Assembly (NCBI RefSeq): GCF_036370855.1
Contig: NC_088112.1
Location: 14,376,469 to 14,440,468 of the forward strand
DNA from: Dromaius novaehollandiae
Taxonomy: Eukaryota > Chordata > Aves > Casuariiformes > Dromaiidae
Reading direction: 5' to 3'
Length of the DNA stretch: 64,000 nucleotides
Of the stretch, positions 1 to 12,700 are shown piece after piece. Numbering within the stretch: the first letter of the stretch is position 1; every line of letters begins with the position of its first letter. The notes under the pieces were generated by a model. The model did no database searches and was not told where the DNA came from. It saw only the letters and a program-made list of their open reading frames with translations. The translations under genes were made by a program, and so were the position numbers.

Positions 1-3000
1 GTGCACAAAGGTGCACCCTATGGATAGCAGCATGTGTGTGTGCTTGTGGGCTTGTGCTTCATGCCACTTCTTCCAGCAAAATTGATGGCTTGAACAGCAA
101 CTTAAAATGACACGACGAAGAGTGGTTACTGGATGATTGTTTTTGTCACCACTTAATAATGTGGCTATTTGAAAGGGAAGACTACTGCTGAGAGACAGAG
201 TCCAGGACTACAAAAATAAAATCATTTAGAAATGTAATCTTTCTTTGCTCAATATTTGTTTTATAGTTGCCTCGCAGTGGGAATTGCAGGAGTGCATGTC
301 ATGTCTGTTAGAAAGCCTGTTTTCCCTGGAGATATTGTAAGTTGATGCTCAGCTTCACTTAGTGAATTACAGAGATTGGTATGTTTTGCATAACACACAT
401 TTAGGAGGTGGCTTCTCAGGGTAGATGCATTTGTGTCACCCTGTTGCTGAACCTCAGCTTGTGACCCCATCCTCAGTGATTAATGGTTGTTTGGGGGCTA
501 TTCTTTGGTGGAGAAGGTTAATTAAAAAACACCCAAAAGATAGATTCTTGCTCTTTCCAAAAATAGAACAAAGTGTTCTAAAATATTGCTTGTAATGTAG
601 AGTTTAGTCTGTAGCTTGTCCCATCCAAGCGGCAAATTAATGCCAAACAGCTGATAAGAGTAGACAGTACTGACTCCCTTTAGGAGAGTGTCTAACAGTA
701 CAGGCGCTGCGCTGTCGCTTGCAAACAGCGCAAGACACTGTCCTTTCCGTCCTTGCCAGCCCAGTCTCATACCTGCTTTGAATCGCTTTAGTACATCTCC
801 ACAGGGTTTACAGCGTGGTACTTCCCTTGTCTGCAGTGGCTCGTTAGCAATGAGTTAGTTTTGTTCGTATTTAAACTTTTGAACTTTTTAGTGCTCTGTA
901 GATAAAGTTTCATTACTGTGATCACATGTAAGTTCTGCATCTGAAGTTCAGTGTTTTGATGTTGTGTTTAAGCTTGGGGCTTTCCCTAACTCATGGAAAG
1001 GAGGTCATAAATGGCATCACTGCAGGACTGAAGTTTGGACCATCAGCATATATTAACAATTTCCTCTTAGTGTAGTAAATCCTAATTGTACTGCAAATGA
1101 AATGGGTTGTATTCTGACCCAAGGAATATACACTTTGGGGGCTGTAACTATGGCATTGCGCTGCAGAATTTAAAGGAAGAGGCGAACGGTACCTGGAGGT
1201 GATCTGCTAGTGGGCAGGGTGCTTTGGTTTTGTTTTGTTTTTTTAATGTTACAGATTTAAAACTCCCTAGAAGAAGTTTGTTTCCTGAAAACATAAAGGC
1301 ATTTCTAGCAGCGTGGTGGGAATTCAGGGGGAGTGGAGAGAAGATAGTGCAGGAGAGCAGCCTGGGTCAGCGTGTCCTGTCGCAGCGTTCTTGGTCAAGG
1401 CGCCGCGACTCTGGGCACTCGGGTAGCTGCCCTCGGTGAGTGCGCTGAGCGGGCTTCTGTGGCGCTGAGCGACTAGGTCAACACCCGACTTGTAGCGCTG
1501 GGAAAATGAGAAAGCAGAACTGGTGAAGAATTAAAATAGCTGTGAACTGAACTGGTGAAAAGCTTGCTGAATGCTTGGAAATCAAGTGAACTCTGTAAGC
1601 CTTGCCCAAATAATTTCTCAAAAGCTCTGTTTTCATTTGGCTTCTCTGTGTGGTATTAGAGGGAGACAGCAAAGAATTGGTTTAAATGCAGACTTGCCTC
1701 TGGGCAGGGGTTGCGGATGTCACTCAGGTGAATCATGGTGAATAACTCTGGCAAATCTCCAGCATAGTTGTACTGTTTGGTCCAGCTGACTGTGCTCAGG
1801 TTACAGTTTTCAGAAAGGTGCGTGCACGCAGTTGGTGTGTGTACTGTGCAGTGCTTTTGTGATACTTGTATAGTTATGTTACACATACGCCCCTTAAATT
1901 TCGCTTGAGTTAAAAAATGACTAAATGTTACTTATGCCTCAAGCCCTTTGCAGGAAGAACACACAAGCTAGAAACAGACCAAAAGAAAATTGGTTTTGCA
2001 TCTGAATGTACATCTACGTTTTCCAAGCGCCAGCAAGGGCAGCACTCTGCGTTTGCCGAGCTCGTGGGCGCATTCTTCATGCCAGGCAGCTTGCGCATGC
2101 AGGCGATGCAGAGAAGTGGCATGACTGCAGTGGGGGCAGAGCTAGGAGGTCCCTGCACTCCGGGTGCTCGTCCACGTTGCCTGTTTCTGGGCTCTTGCTC
2201 AGGAATAGGTTATTGCATGGCTTTTGGTGGCTGAGCAAAAAGAGTTTCACCAATGTCTGTAACGTAATTACCTGCTTTTCTTCATGTAACAGAGGAGTTT
2301 AGACTTTGGTATTCTCTTTAACCACATGAAGAAAATGCATAAAATTCGACTTGAAGTGTAATATATGTTTTATTAGAGAGATCTGTTGCATTTTAGTCAC
2401 TAGGATGTTGAACTGTGACCTGTAAGAGGCATGCCTCAGAAAGACTAGTAAGCAGAATAAAAACGTGACATGAGATGATGTGTAGTTGTGCCCTGACAGC
2501 TTTAATGGAGAACATACTGCTGATACTCATTGGGAAGAGTAATACCTGCGGCACTTCTTAGAGCTCTTAAACTGCTGAAACCCCCTGGAACAGGTCACTG
2601 GCAGGTGCTGGTAAACGGGCAGGATACCCCACAGCCAGGCACAGGGACTCCCGTATCATGTGAAAACCTATTGTACCGTGTCTCAGCTCAATGTGTCACA
2701 ACACATTTCAGCTCATGAATCCTCATTTTGGCAAAGATCCCATGGGTAGCACCGTGTCCAACCAAAGAGGTCTGCGTACTTAGCAAACAAAAATGGACCT
2801 GCTCTCTGCTCCTCTCTCATAAGGCAGAAACGGCGTTAAGCAGCATTAGGGTTCAGTGTGCTGGGAGGTTTTGGCATTCTCCCGATTGCTCCCAGGCCTC
2901 TGATGCAGAGCAGGTTTGGGTGTTTATTTCTACCAAGTTAATATTTGTAAGCAGTTTTTGGAAACGGGCACGTCCTTATGTCCTGTCTTCCTCACGAAGA

Positions 3001-3661
3001 AAGAAAAGGACTGCAGGGTAGCTTCTCCCTTATTCCCTCTATGTAGTTCTTGGGGCAGAGCAGGGGCAGTTCTGCTCATGTAAACCACAGTTTAGAAGAT
3101 GCATAGTTTTTCTGACAGTGCCTACCTTTGATTTTGAATATTTTATTGTGAACTGTTTCCTGAGCATATCTGAGAAGCAGGACAGCTATTAGCTTGTAAA
3201 TGTAAACCTTTCTTTTTGCTATTGGTAGACACTTTCTGTGTTGTTTTTACCACCTTCTTCCAGTGAGGAATATTTTATTTTCTCTTACTACTTTTTCTGT
3301 ACACTGCCACCTTTGAAATGAGTGAATCGGTGTTAGTGAAGTATTTGATGCTAGTGACAACCTGAAATATTTACCTGGTCAACTGTATGAAGTTTGAGTG
3401 CAGTCATTTACCGGAGGTCACATTCTTTGCTAAGAATAATAATAAAAAATCAAGCCCTAGTTTATTGTTTTGCTCTTTCAGAAGGATGGGGAAAAGGATC
3501 ATGTTCTTTGAAGGTATAGGGGCAGCGGAGTAAAATCAGGGCTTGCCTTTTAATGTAACTATCTCTGGTGGCCAGATGTAATCTGTACATGGGGGGAGGC
3601 AAATCTCTTTAAAGGCATCTGGAGCTTTAGTGATTTCTTGTGTTCTGGTTTTTCCCCAAAG
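1..3661 (+). other. NSD1: NSD1 intron upstream of the PWWP-1 exon
   Basis: No coding exon, RNA gene or recognisable repeat family was seen here. Short open frames on both strands have no protein-like features. The NSD1 exon that follows uses the acceptor AG at 3660-3661 after a T/C-rich tract, so this stretch is probably the 3' part of the intron behind the first coding exon. A missed unconserved exon cannot be excluded. Confidence 0.75.
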
Positions 3662-3797
3662 ATCCGAGCCAAGAAGAAACCTACTCCAGTGAAGTATGAA
3701 GTTGGGGATCTTGTTTGGGCCAAGTTCAACAGACGCCCATGGTGGCCATGCACAATTTGTCATGACCCAGTGCTGGACTGTCACTCAAAAATGAAAG
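3662..3797 (+). CDS. NSD1: NSD1 exon: first half of PWWP-1
   Basis: Encodes 45 residues plus one base. It contains VGDLVWAKF followed by RRPWWPC, the signature of the first PWWP domain, which reads methylated H3K36 nucleosomes. Donor GT is at 3798-3799. The split valine codon is completed by the next exon. Confidence 0.97.
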
Positions 3798-6700
3798 GTA
3801 CTGTATCTACTCAGACCACAAAGTGAAGGAGCTGTGTATGGCAAGGGGCTACAGGTTTTTTTTATTGATTAAACAAACATTCCCGGCCCTCGATAGGTCT
3901 AAAGAAATAGACTCTACTGTAGAGGCCTGTGGTATCTATGACTTAGACCTGGACCTGGGAGATATCAGGAGGAAAAGGGCGCTGAAGCTGATGGAAGTGA
4001 GAATGATGTGGCACAGATAGGTGGACATGTTGGCTCGGGTTCCCAGGGTATAAGAAGGATGAGAAGCTAGGTTGAGTGCAGGGCAATGCAGAAGAAAGAG
4101 CAGCCTATGGAGAAAGTGATACAGAGAGAAGGCTGAGAAAAGGAGGATGGATCAGAAGTGGAGACTGAGAAGTGCAATGGGTGAAAAGGGTGGGCAAGCA
4201 GAGCTGGGTAGCCTGGAGTGTGCGAGGATGCGGAGAGTCAGCCAGACTTGGAGGACGGGAGGCAGGAGAGGCTGTGGAGTGGGGTGTGGGGTAGAGCAGT
4301 GTAGCTGCTGAATGCCTGAAGGTATGATGTGAATGTGTGGGAGGAAGTGGAAAAAAAAAATTTTTTTGCCTTGTTTGGCACAAAGAAGCACGGGGCTGTT
4401 TATGGGGAAATATCAGAAAAACCTGGAGATGGAGCCACATATGTGAAAGTTTAGGGCATAGTGTGTTAGAGAGACAAGGAGCAGCTGAGTGTAAGGGGAA
4501 GAGATGGAAGGAAATAAGGCAGAGCTGTGTGTGCCTGAACACAGGAAAAAGAAGGGAGAGCTGGGAGGGAACAGGGTGCTGTAAGGCCAAGGCAGAGAAG
4601 TGTAGATGAGCGATCAAGAGAACAGAGGGGAAGTAATTGTTTGGAAATTGCCGTCTATTTGAAGGCCCTCGGGTTGCTTTTAGGATCATATTAGCTGCCA
4701 TGGGGAGACTGCCACAAATGGAAAGGCTCATTACTTGTGTATTTTTTCCTGGTTTCTCCTTCTGGTTCTTTCTTTGTTCTGTGGGTAACTGGAAACTCCT
4801 TGCAACTTGTACTGTCTGTCGTTGACAGCTCTGTGAACTGTTAAGGTTGCTGCTCACTGACATATTTGTCTGCAGTTTTCGTGACTCTTGCTGGCCTAAG
4901 AATCAAGTGCTGAGAGTGAGCAGGTTTCAGCGACCACCAGCTCAGAGCTCTTTGTGCTATTCCTCTAGACACATGAAGTAGCTTTTCCTGCATCGCACGT
5001 GTGTTGCCCCAAGTCTGGTTGCTGCAGTCTTTCATGCTCTTCCTTCGCCTCCCTCTTCTTCCTTTGGGAGGCGTTCATCCTGATTCTAGATAATACTGAA
5101 TGTGCGGTTTAAAATAGTCTCTTCTGAACTCATGAAGAGCATGTAGCAAAGATGTTGCCTGAAGATATGCCAGCCATGTTTCCATCCCCTCTGTCCCCAG
5201 GCCAATGAAATTTTGTGTTGGATTTAGTGTATATAGCTGTCCAGTAATCCTGTCTCAGCCTTTATATGATGATTTCTAATATGGGAATTCTGCAGGGAGG
5301 AAGCATGCTACTAACAAATTCCAGCAAGGTCTGATCTCCAGCCACGTGATAGACTCTCCCATCATGCTCTATCCCTGTTCAAACCAATAGACATCTGGGG
5401 AAAATTGTATTTTCCAGTTGTGACTTTATTTAATCTGGTTGTCTTGCCTCCCTGAGCCAGAAATAGAAGACTGGTTGAATCTGAACTTTGGTGATTTTGG
5501 GTGAAGGGAGCTGCCTGAGCTCTGTATGTACCATAGGAAGCACAGTCCTCCTACCTTAGCTGCCTCTCCTGTTGTCATGGGAACAGGCCATTCAAAACAA
5601 GACAGGTTGCTTCAAACTCATCACTTGTGTAAAAAGCTTTTCTCTTCTTGGTCTGTGGCATGGTTTTTTGTTTTTTTTGTTTTTTTTGTTTTTTTAAAGC
5701 AGTTTGCCTCTTCTCAGCAAGCTCTTGAATGGCATAGCTTAAAAGGTTTTTGGAGCTGAGAAATTTAGGCTCAGTAGCTCGGTCCCTGTATTGTAAATGG
5801 GACGGATGAAGTCTGTCCTTGACTTGATGTTGCCCCAGTTGCTATTTGTCATCCTCTTGATGGTCTTGGTCAGAATCTAAATGTCTGCGTTGCTGAACAC
5901 CAGGGCAAGCTGGCACTGTGTTGGCATTCTTCAAAGAGATCTCGCAAACCAAATGGGATGTGAAACTGTAGCTACATGTTCAGAAGGTGGAAGTATTCCC
6001 AGCAGAACATTAAGTAGACATTGTAGGAAAATAGAGGGGAAAAGTTTATATCCCTTGTTCCAGCTTAGCTAGCTCTGTTCTAATGCCCTTAACCTGTCCT
6101 CTTTCACTGACATACCTAGTTTCTGATTCAGTTCTTAATAGTACCACATTTGTCCAGTGTTCTTACGCAGAAAGCACAGTTTAAATCTCCAACATGGTTG
6201 TGATTGTGCCATTATGGTGGAGTTTCTTCTCTTTCTTTGCACCTTAATGACCAAAGTATGGATATATTCATTATAACTGGCATTTTGTCACATTGGACTT
6301 AGTCCTGGTAGTGTGTGTGTGTGGTACTTCTGCTCCAGAGACGTGCTTGTTTAAATGCTGCTGTTAACATTTTATGTCCAGAATAAGAATGTGTTTGACA
6401 ATAAAATGTGGAACAAGATGGGATATGTTGTGGGGGAGGTAAAACCTCTGTGAGTAAATCATATCCAGAAGGATGTTATTTCTGGGTGTTGCCAGCACAG
6501 TCTTGCCTTTTCCCAACGGACAAGTGGACTGGGCTGTTTAATCATTGATCAGGGAGGAGCAAAAAGAAATGTCCTACCTAGTACGTTATCTCTCTCAAGG
6601 AAAAAGATATTCGGATACTTTTGCTATTTTTTTTGCAGCCAAACTCTGGTCTTTGCTCTAGGAAGACAGGTCATCCTAGATCTGTTGCTCAACTGTAAGA

Positions 6701-9700
6701 AAAAAAATTCAGAGATGCAGAGTAGCAGCAAGTAACGTAGAAAGTGGAGATCAAAGGGATCTCCTTGAGTTCTAACTAGAGATCCCCAGAACTGGCATTC
6801 ATACGGGAATGTTATTAAGCAAAGTTGTTAAGAACTGAGTAACAAATTGCTACTGCTTTCTCTGTTTCTTTTCCTGTATCTTTATTCTGTTTTATGCAAG
6901 AGGTTAATCCTGTTAAATTTCTTGAAATAGTTTCCAATCGGAGACCATACCGAGAGTACTATGTGGATGCCTTAGGAGAGCCTTCAGAGAAAGCCTGGGT
7001 TGCTGGAAAAGCTATTGTCCTCTTTGAAGGAAGACATCAGTTTGAAGAGCTGCCTATTCTTCGGAGAAGAGGAAAGCAAAAAGAAAAAGGCTACAAACAT
7101 AAGGTAGAAGATCTGTTTTCTCTAGTATGTTTTTGATTCTTTGAATCTGCACAGTAAAAATATTCCTTTGTGTCTGGAATTGCACTTTGACAGCTTTCTT
7201 TTGTGGCAATGATTTTTAGCAACACAGCCAGCAAAGTGATTCTTTGTATCCTTATAACAAGCAGAGTTTATAAGCTGCCAGGAGTTTTCTAGGCTCTTTT
7301 ATGTAGAGGTGTGGCCTGTTGCTTTTGTTGCCCTACAGAGCTCTGAGAGGTAGAGAAGTTCAGGTCTCTCTGTCAGCATGAGATTTGTTCAGCTGCATAG
7401 CCCTCTCCTGATGCCAATTACAGTGCACTTTTAGATAACTTCCTCTACTCTCTGGCAGCCTCTTTTGGCTGATCTGAAGTAGAGGTGGAGTTGCACACTT
7501 TACTGGATCACTGAGTGAGATAAAGCAGTGGGGTTTTTAACCCTGCTTCAGCAATTCTCTCTATAGAAACCTGTAAGTATTTATGATTTGACTTGGAAAA
7601 TACCTTGTCAGTGAGCCTGTAGGAATGAGTTCTGTGGCTCATCGCATCATCTGCATCTGCCTCTCTTCCAAACATAACAGCCCCAAGCAGTCGTGGACAG
7701 TGTAATGTAATGTGACACAGAGGTCTGTTCTACATCTTTAGGAAGGAGACTGGAGAAATTCACTTTTTAGAATTGCTAAAGAGAAGGAGTACAGATGCTA
7801 CTGCATTGCTGTAAGAGCAACATGGTGTCTGTTTTTTTTTCTCCTTTTTTTAAATAGCAGATTTATTAGTGGTTAAGTACTTAACCCATGTTAATGAAAA
7901 GCACCGGATTAAATATAGTGCTCTTGCAGATTTGAGCTCCCTGTATGTAATGCTTTCTTTGGGTTTCCCTTTTCCAAGAGCATGCTCAGTGTCTTCTCTC
8001 ATGACTCTTCCCCTTGTGTTCCCAGCTTCCTAACCACTAGTTATATGCTCCCAAGTAACTCTTCTGGTCCTAGAACTTAAAGTGCTTCATGGGCTAGAGT
8101 CTCATCCAGTATATAAATTGTAGTGCCGTTGTGGCTGCAGCAGAGGGAATTGGATGTTTGTTGCTTGCATAGATATCGAGGTTTGATCTCCAGAATTCAA
8201 GATCTGATGCAAGCTGAGAGTATTTGGCTGCTTTGCTACCAGGCTCCATACCTTTTTGTTATCTGCTGAGATGAGTGTTTTTGTTTTTAAAGAAAAAGTG
8301 TCAGAAATTCCTGTTCCTCCTGCCTTGGAATTGGTTTTGATTTTAGGAGCAGTTGTGAAGCCTTCAGTTTACTGCTGTGCAGCCAAGAAAAACATGCGCA
8401 AATAAGAAATAAGTTTCTTTTTGTTTTAGATGTCAGCAGAGATTCCTCTCTAATGTGCAGAGCGCCTTTTGTTTTATGCTAGAGGTACAGGGATAAACCT
8501 GGGAGACTTCTAAGTAATAGAAATGTTGAATTTGGTTGGGTGTATTTTAGTTGTGTATGTCTGGATCTCACGTTTGTACCTGGGTGAGCTGATGGAGAGG
8601 GCAGATGGAATTGTGCTCCGAATTCAAGTGATGTAGGAAGAATCAAGAGAGAGCAAAGCAAACATGTCTGTTCAGATATTTTGAGAAAATGATGTCGCAG
8701 TTGCCTTGAGAGGCCTTTTGGCTGTTGCTTTGCACTTCTATGCCAGGGATCCATATGCATTCCCCTTACAGACTGTCGCATTCAGGATGTGCTGGGGTGC
8801 CAGGACATTTGGTCCCTGTGAGACCTGTGCTCGAAGGAACCTTTTTACTGTTTTGGGAATGTACATGGATTTTTTTTAGTTTCACTTGGAGTGCCAGGTA
8901 TTTGTCCAGGAGAAGTGTTTTCTGTGTCCTCTAGGCACTGTCTCTGGGAATCCCTGTGATTGTCCCATAGATAACAAATGCAGGACCGTTGCTCTGTGCT
9001 GTGCTTTGTCCGTTTCTCTCTCCCTTTTATCCTGTTGGTTACCCCCTCAAATTTTTTTCTTTTTCTTTTTTCTTCTTTTTGTCTCCTCCAACTTTAAGGT
9101 TCCTCAAAGATTTATGGCTAAATGGGAAGTCAGTGTTGGACAGGCAGAAGACGTTCTTCTCGGGGGGCCAGAGGATCAAAAGTGCAGCCAGAACTCCAGC
9201 GAGCTGGACAGCGAGAAGGAAGCGCAGTTGGAATACTATGCCAATGGCCCTGGAGCAGAAAGGGACAGGCAGCTGAATGGTTGTTTTAAATCCTTGGCGT
9301 TTGACTCCAGACACCCAGCCAGTGAGAAAGGAAAGTTGCACATTAAGCCACACATGAAAAAGAGCTCTGACAGTAGAAAAAGGACTAGAGTAAAAAAGAG
9401 TGGCACAAGAGGGGAAGCATCTAGGGGAGAAATCAAAGAAAAGACGTCAGAGAGCATAGTTAGAAACATGATTGTTGGGGACCTACCAGATAAACATGCA
9501 TCTCATGAACTTCGCCGCATTGCAAGCAGCCTAACAGCATCCAGTGGCCGCAGGGAAAACCATTTGCTTTCCTCCTTTGGAGAAAGACGTTTTGAAAAGG
9601 CGACTTTGAAACCAGAGTATGAGACTCGTAAAACTGATACTCTGAAAAACACACTCCAGGGGGATTTGTTTTCCAGTGCATCTTTGGAGAGAGAGAAGAG

Positions 9701-12700
9701 CTCCCTGGGCATTCTGTGCAGTTCCAAATTACAAATACACTATTCCGCGTCTGATACTGGTATTGAGAAAAAGCAAACCGAATCGGATACATCCTCTTCC
9801 CTCTCTGATGATGGAAACAGTGATGTAGATACCATGGACCAAAGTTCGGAGAGAGCCTCTAGCACTCTTGAAGTTAGTGATTCTTCAGATAAAATGGAGA
9901 AGGAGTTTCCTATGACGTCAAGTGGAAACATTAAGCTTTCCATGTATCTGTCTCAGAAGAGCAACAGAAGGGCCAGGAAGAAGTCACACAGAGATCGCAA
10001 ATCTCTGGGAGGTTCAGTAGCCAGCAGACTTAATGCTGAATTTGCAGATGGGGAGCTTGAAGGAGGCTCCCCTGATGCTGAGATGTCACTGATGGCTCTT
10101 GAGTGCTCTTCAGACATGAGAAATGACAATCTTTCCCTAGTAAACAAGCACACTACTCCCCAAAGTGTTTCCAAGGACAGCTCCTGGGCTGCTGTTCCAA
10201 ATCAAGCAATCTTAAAACCGAAAAGCATGAAACTGCCCCGGATCAGGAGTATAAAGTGTAAACATAAAGAAAAAGTTGCTGGCTTGGAACCTTCTCTTGC
10301 AGAAGAGGAGCGTAGCGTGAATTGCTGCTCTCCTGATACCAAAGGTTTCTCTGGCCTTCATAGAGATTCTCTTCCTAAAAGTGGAAAAGTTGATGGTCAG
10401 AAACTGTTAAACAACATGCATGAAAAAGCCAGGGATTCTGCTGAAATAGAAACGGCTGTGGTGAAACATGTCTTGTCAGAGCTGAAGGAACTGTCTTATC
10501 GGTCCATAAATGATGATGCTAGTGACTCTGGCACTCCGAAGGCCACAGTACCTTTACTTTTCTCTTCCACCTCTGGTCACAGTCGTTTACCTATTGAGCC
10601 AGATTACAAATTCAGCACCTTGTTAATGATGTTGAAGGATATGCATGATAGTAAGACAAAAGAGCAGCAACTGATGGCTACTCAGAATATGGTCCCATAT
10701 CGAAATACCAGTACGGCTGATGGCTCTGGAAGCAATTCTGCGAGTGGTCTGAAATCTTTGGCTGTTGTAGGCCCCCCATATAAAATAGAAAAAAATGGTG
10801 ATTGTGTCCAGGAAACAGTAAATCCAAACTCCAATATAAGCAACTCCTCATTTTCACGCAATCCTACAACCAAGTTAACGGGGATTGGTACTAGCAAAAG
10901 GGAGCCCATGAATACTGCTGTTTCTGGGACAAATGGCACAAATTGTGTATCCAAACGCAACTGTTCAAAATCTAAGCAGCCATCAAAACTTGGAAATAAA
11001 ACAGTTTCAAACAGAAAGGACTTAAAACCAGGAGGGCAAAGTAAGTTGTTAAGTCGGTTATCCAGAGATTCAGGAGAACATGCATTCCGTGTTCGTGGTT
11101 TGGTTACCAGTCCTCTAGGTAATGAAGCAGAAGATACTGCGAGGAAAGAGTCTGTTGATTTAACAGAGCATTCAACTGATGAAGACTCTGCCTGTTTATC
11201 TGATGACAATTTAGATCGTATTGGAAGGAGACCTGAACCTGGTAGAAATATTGAGAGCTGCATTTCTGCTGAAAATGGGGAGAGTCCAGACTTGGATTCA
11301 GAGGCAAATAGTGAGAGCTCTCTTGGTGATGAGTCTAATGATATGAATCACGTAGCACCCAAAAAGCGATGGCAGCGTTTTAACCAAAGCAGTGCTAGAT
11401 CCAATAAGCACATCAGTAGATCTAGGGAACAAGGAAACTTGGAGAGTGCCTTTGGCCTGAATTCTCGTGGCTTTTTGCTGAAGGGAAAAGAGTGCTTGGG
11501 ACGTAGGCATTCCTCTCATTCGAAGGTGCTTGAGGGAGACCTAACAGATCAGGACTATGAGAATCATTTAGACTTAGTTGAGAAACGTTTGAATGTATGT
11601 GGTAAGCCAAACAACAGTGTGATGGACTCAGAAACAGAGCTTGGCAACTTTGCTCCCCAGTCTGAATTCTCTGCACAAGGTAAGGGAGCTGGACTTGCAC
11701 CAGAGTGTGTATATTTGTATACATTTTATAATCTTTTATTTAAAACATAAATTTTGGAATTTGGGGCTATTTGACAACATGGAGATACGTATATCTGTGA
11801 GCTGAAGAAAGTGTGATATGTTGGTTTTGGGGTTCTCTGTAAGGATGGAGAACAAAGGAGGTGGCTTGATTATGGGGATTGATTTATCTCCACAATGAAA
11901 GGTAAATTACTCATCCTAATGAGTTTGGGGCTTTTTTTTTTCTTTTTTTACTTATACCTTCATACCGTGGTCCCTAGGCATGTGCTTGTTCTTAGCTGTA
12001 TAGATGAACTCTAGAAAGTTGTGGGAAACTGACCCTCAAAGGTTCAGTGGCTCTTTTTTTTTCTTTTTTTTCTTTTTTCTTTTTTTTTTTCCTTCTCTAG
12101 TGCTGTTTGACTTAGAATCCATGTTTGGTTTGTTCTGTAGGGTGTCATCAAGACTTCTTGTGTTGGGTTCTTGTTTGTTTGTTTTAGAGTGGAAGTTTAT
12201 TAGCTGCTGATAACCCCACAGATTTCCTAATTTACAGCTTGCATGGGGGACTGTCTGAGGGACAAGGAGAGAATAGAGGAGAGGGGAAAATTGCCAGGGA
12301 GTCTGGGACTGAGGTGGGTCTGGAAGATGGTAGGCAGAAGTAAGGCAGCCTCATCCAAAAGAAGCTGACCTAGGAAGAAGAAAGCTGCTGAGGGCTGCAA
12401 GGTCAGACAACCCTGCCTCTCCCATGAAGATATAGGTGAGTTTCTTAGGGATAGCTAAGGTGGAAATTTTCTTTGCAAGCCAATAAAGCGGTTGGGGTTG
12501 GGGGGGGGGGGGAGAGAGAGGAATAGGTCCAGCAGGGCCATGTTCAACACATGCCATTCTCAGGCTTCTGTAAAGAATCTGGGGAAGCAAGCCTTAATGA
12601 AAAGATCAAAATGAAATCTTTGCAATGATTTCACCAAACTAAATGGCTTCAATCTGTTTATAAGTAATATTGTAAATTAATATAACTGACAGAATTTTTG

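Noticed and set aside
8886-9098. In-frame ATG extension upstream of the giant NSD1 exon
   Set aside because: The pyrimidine tract and AG at 9097-9098 and the VPQRF junction fit the NSD1 exon start. The extension is intronic.
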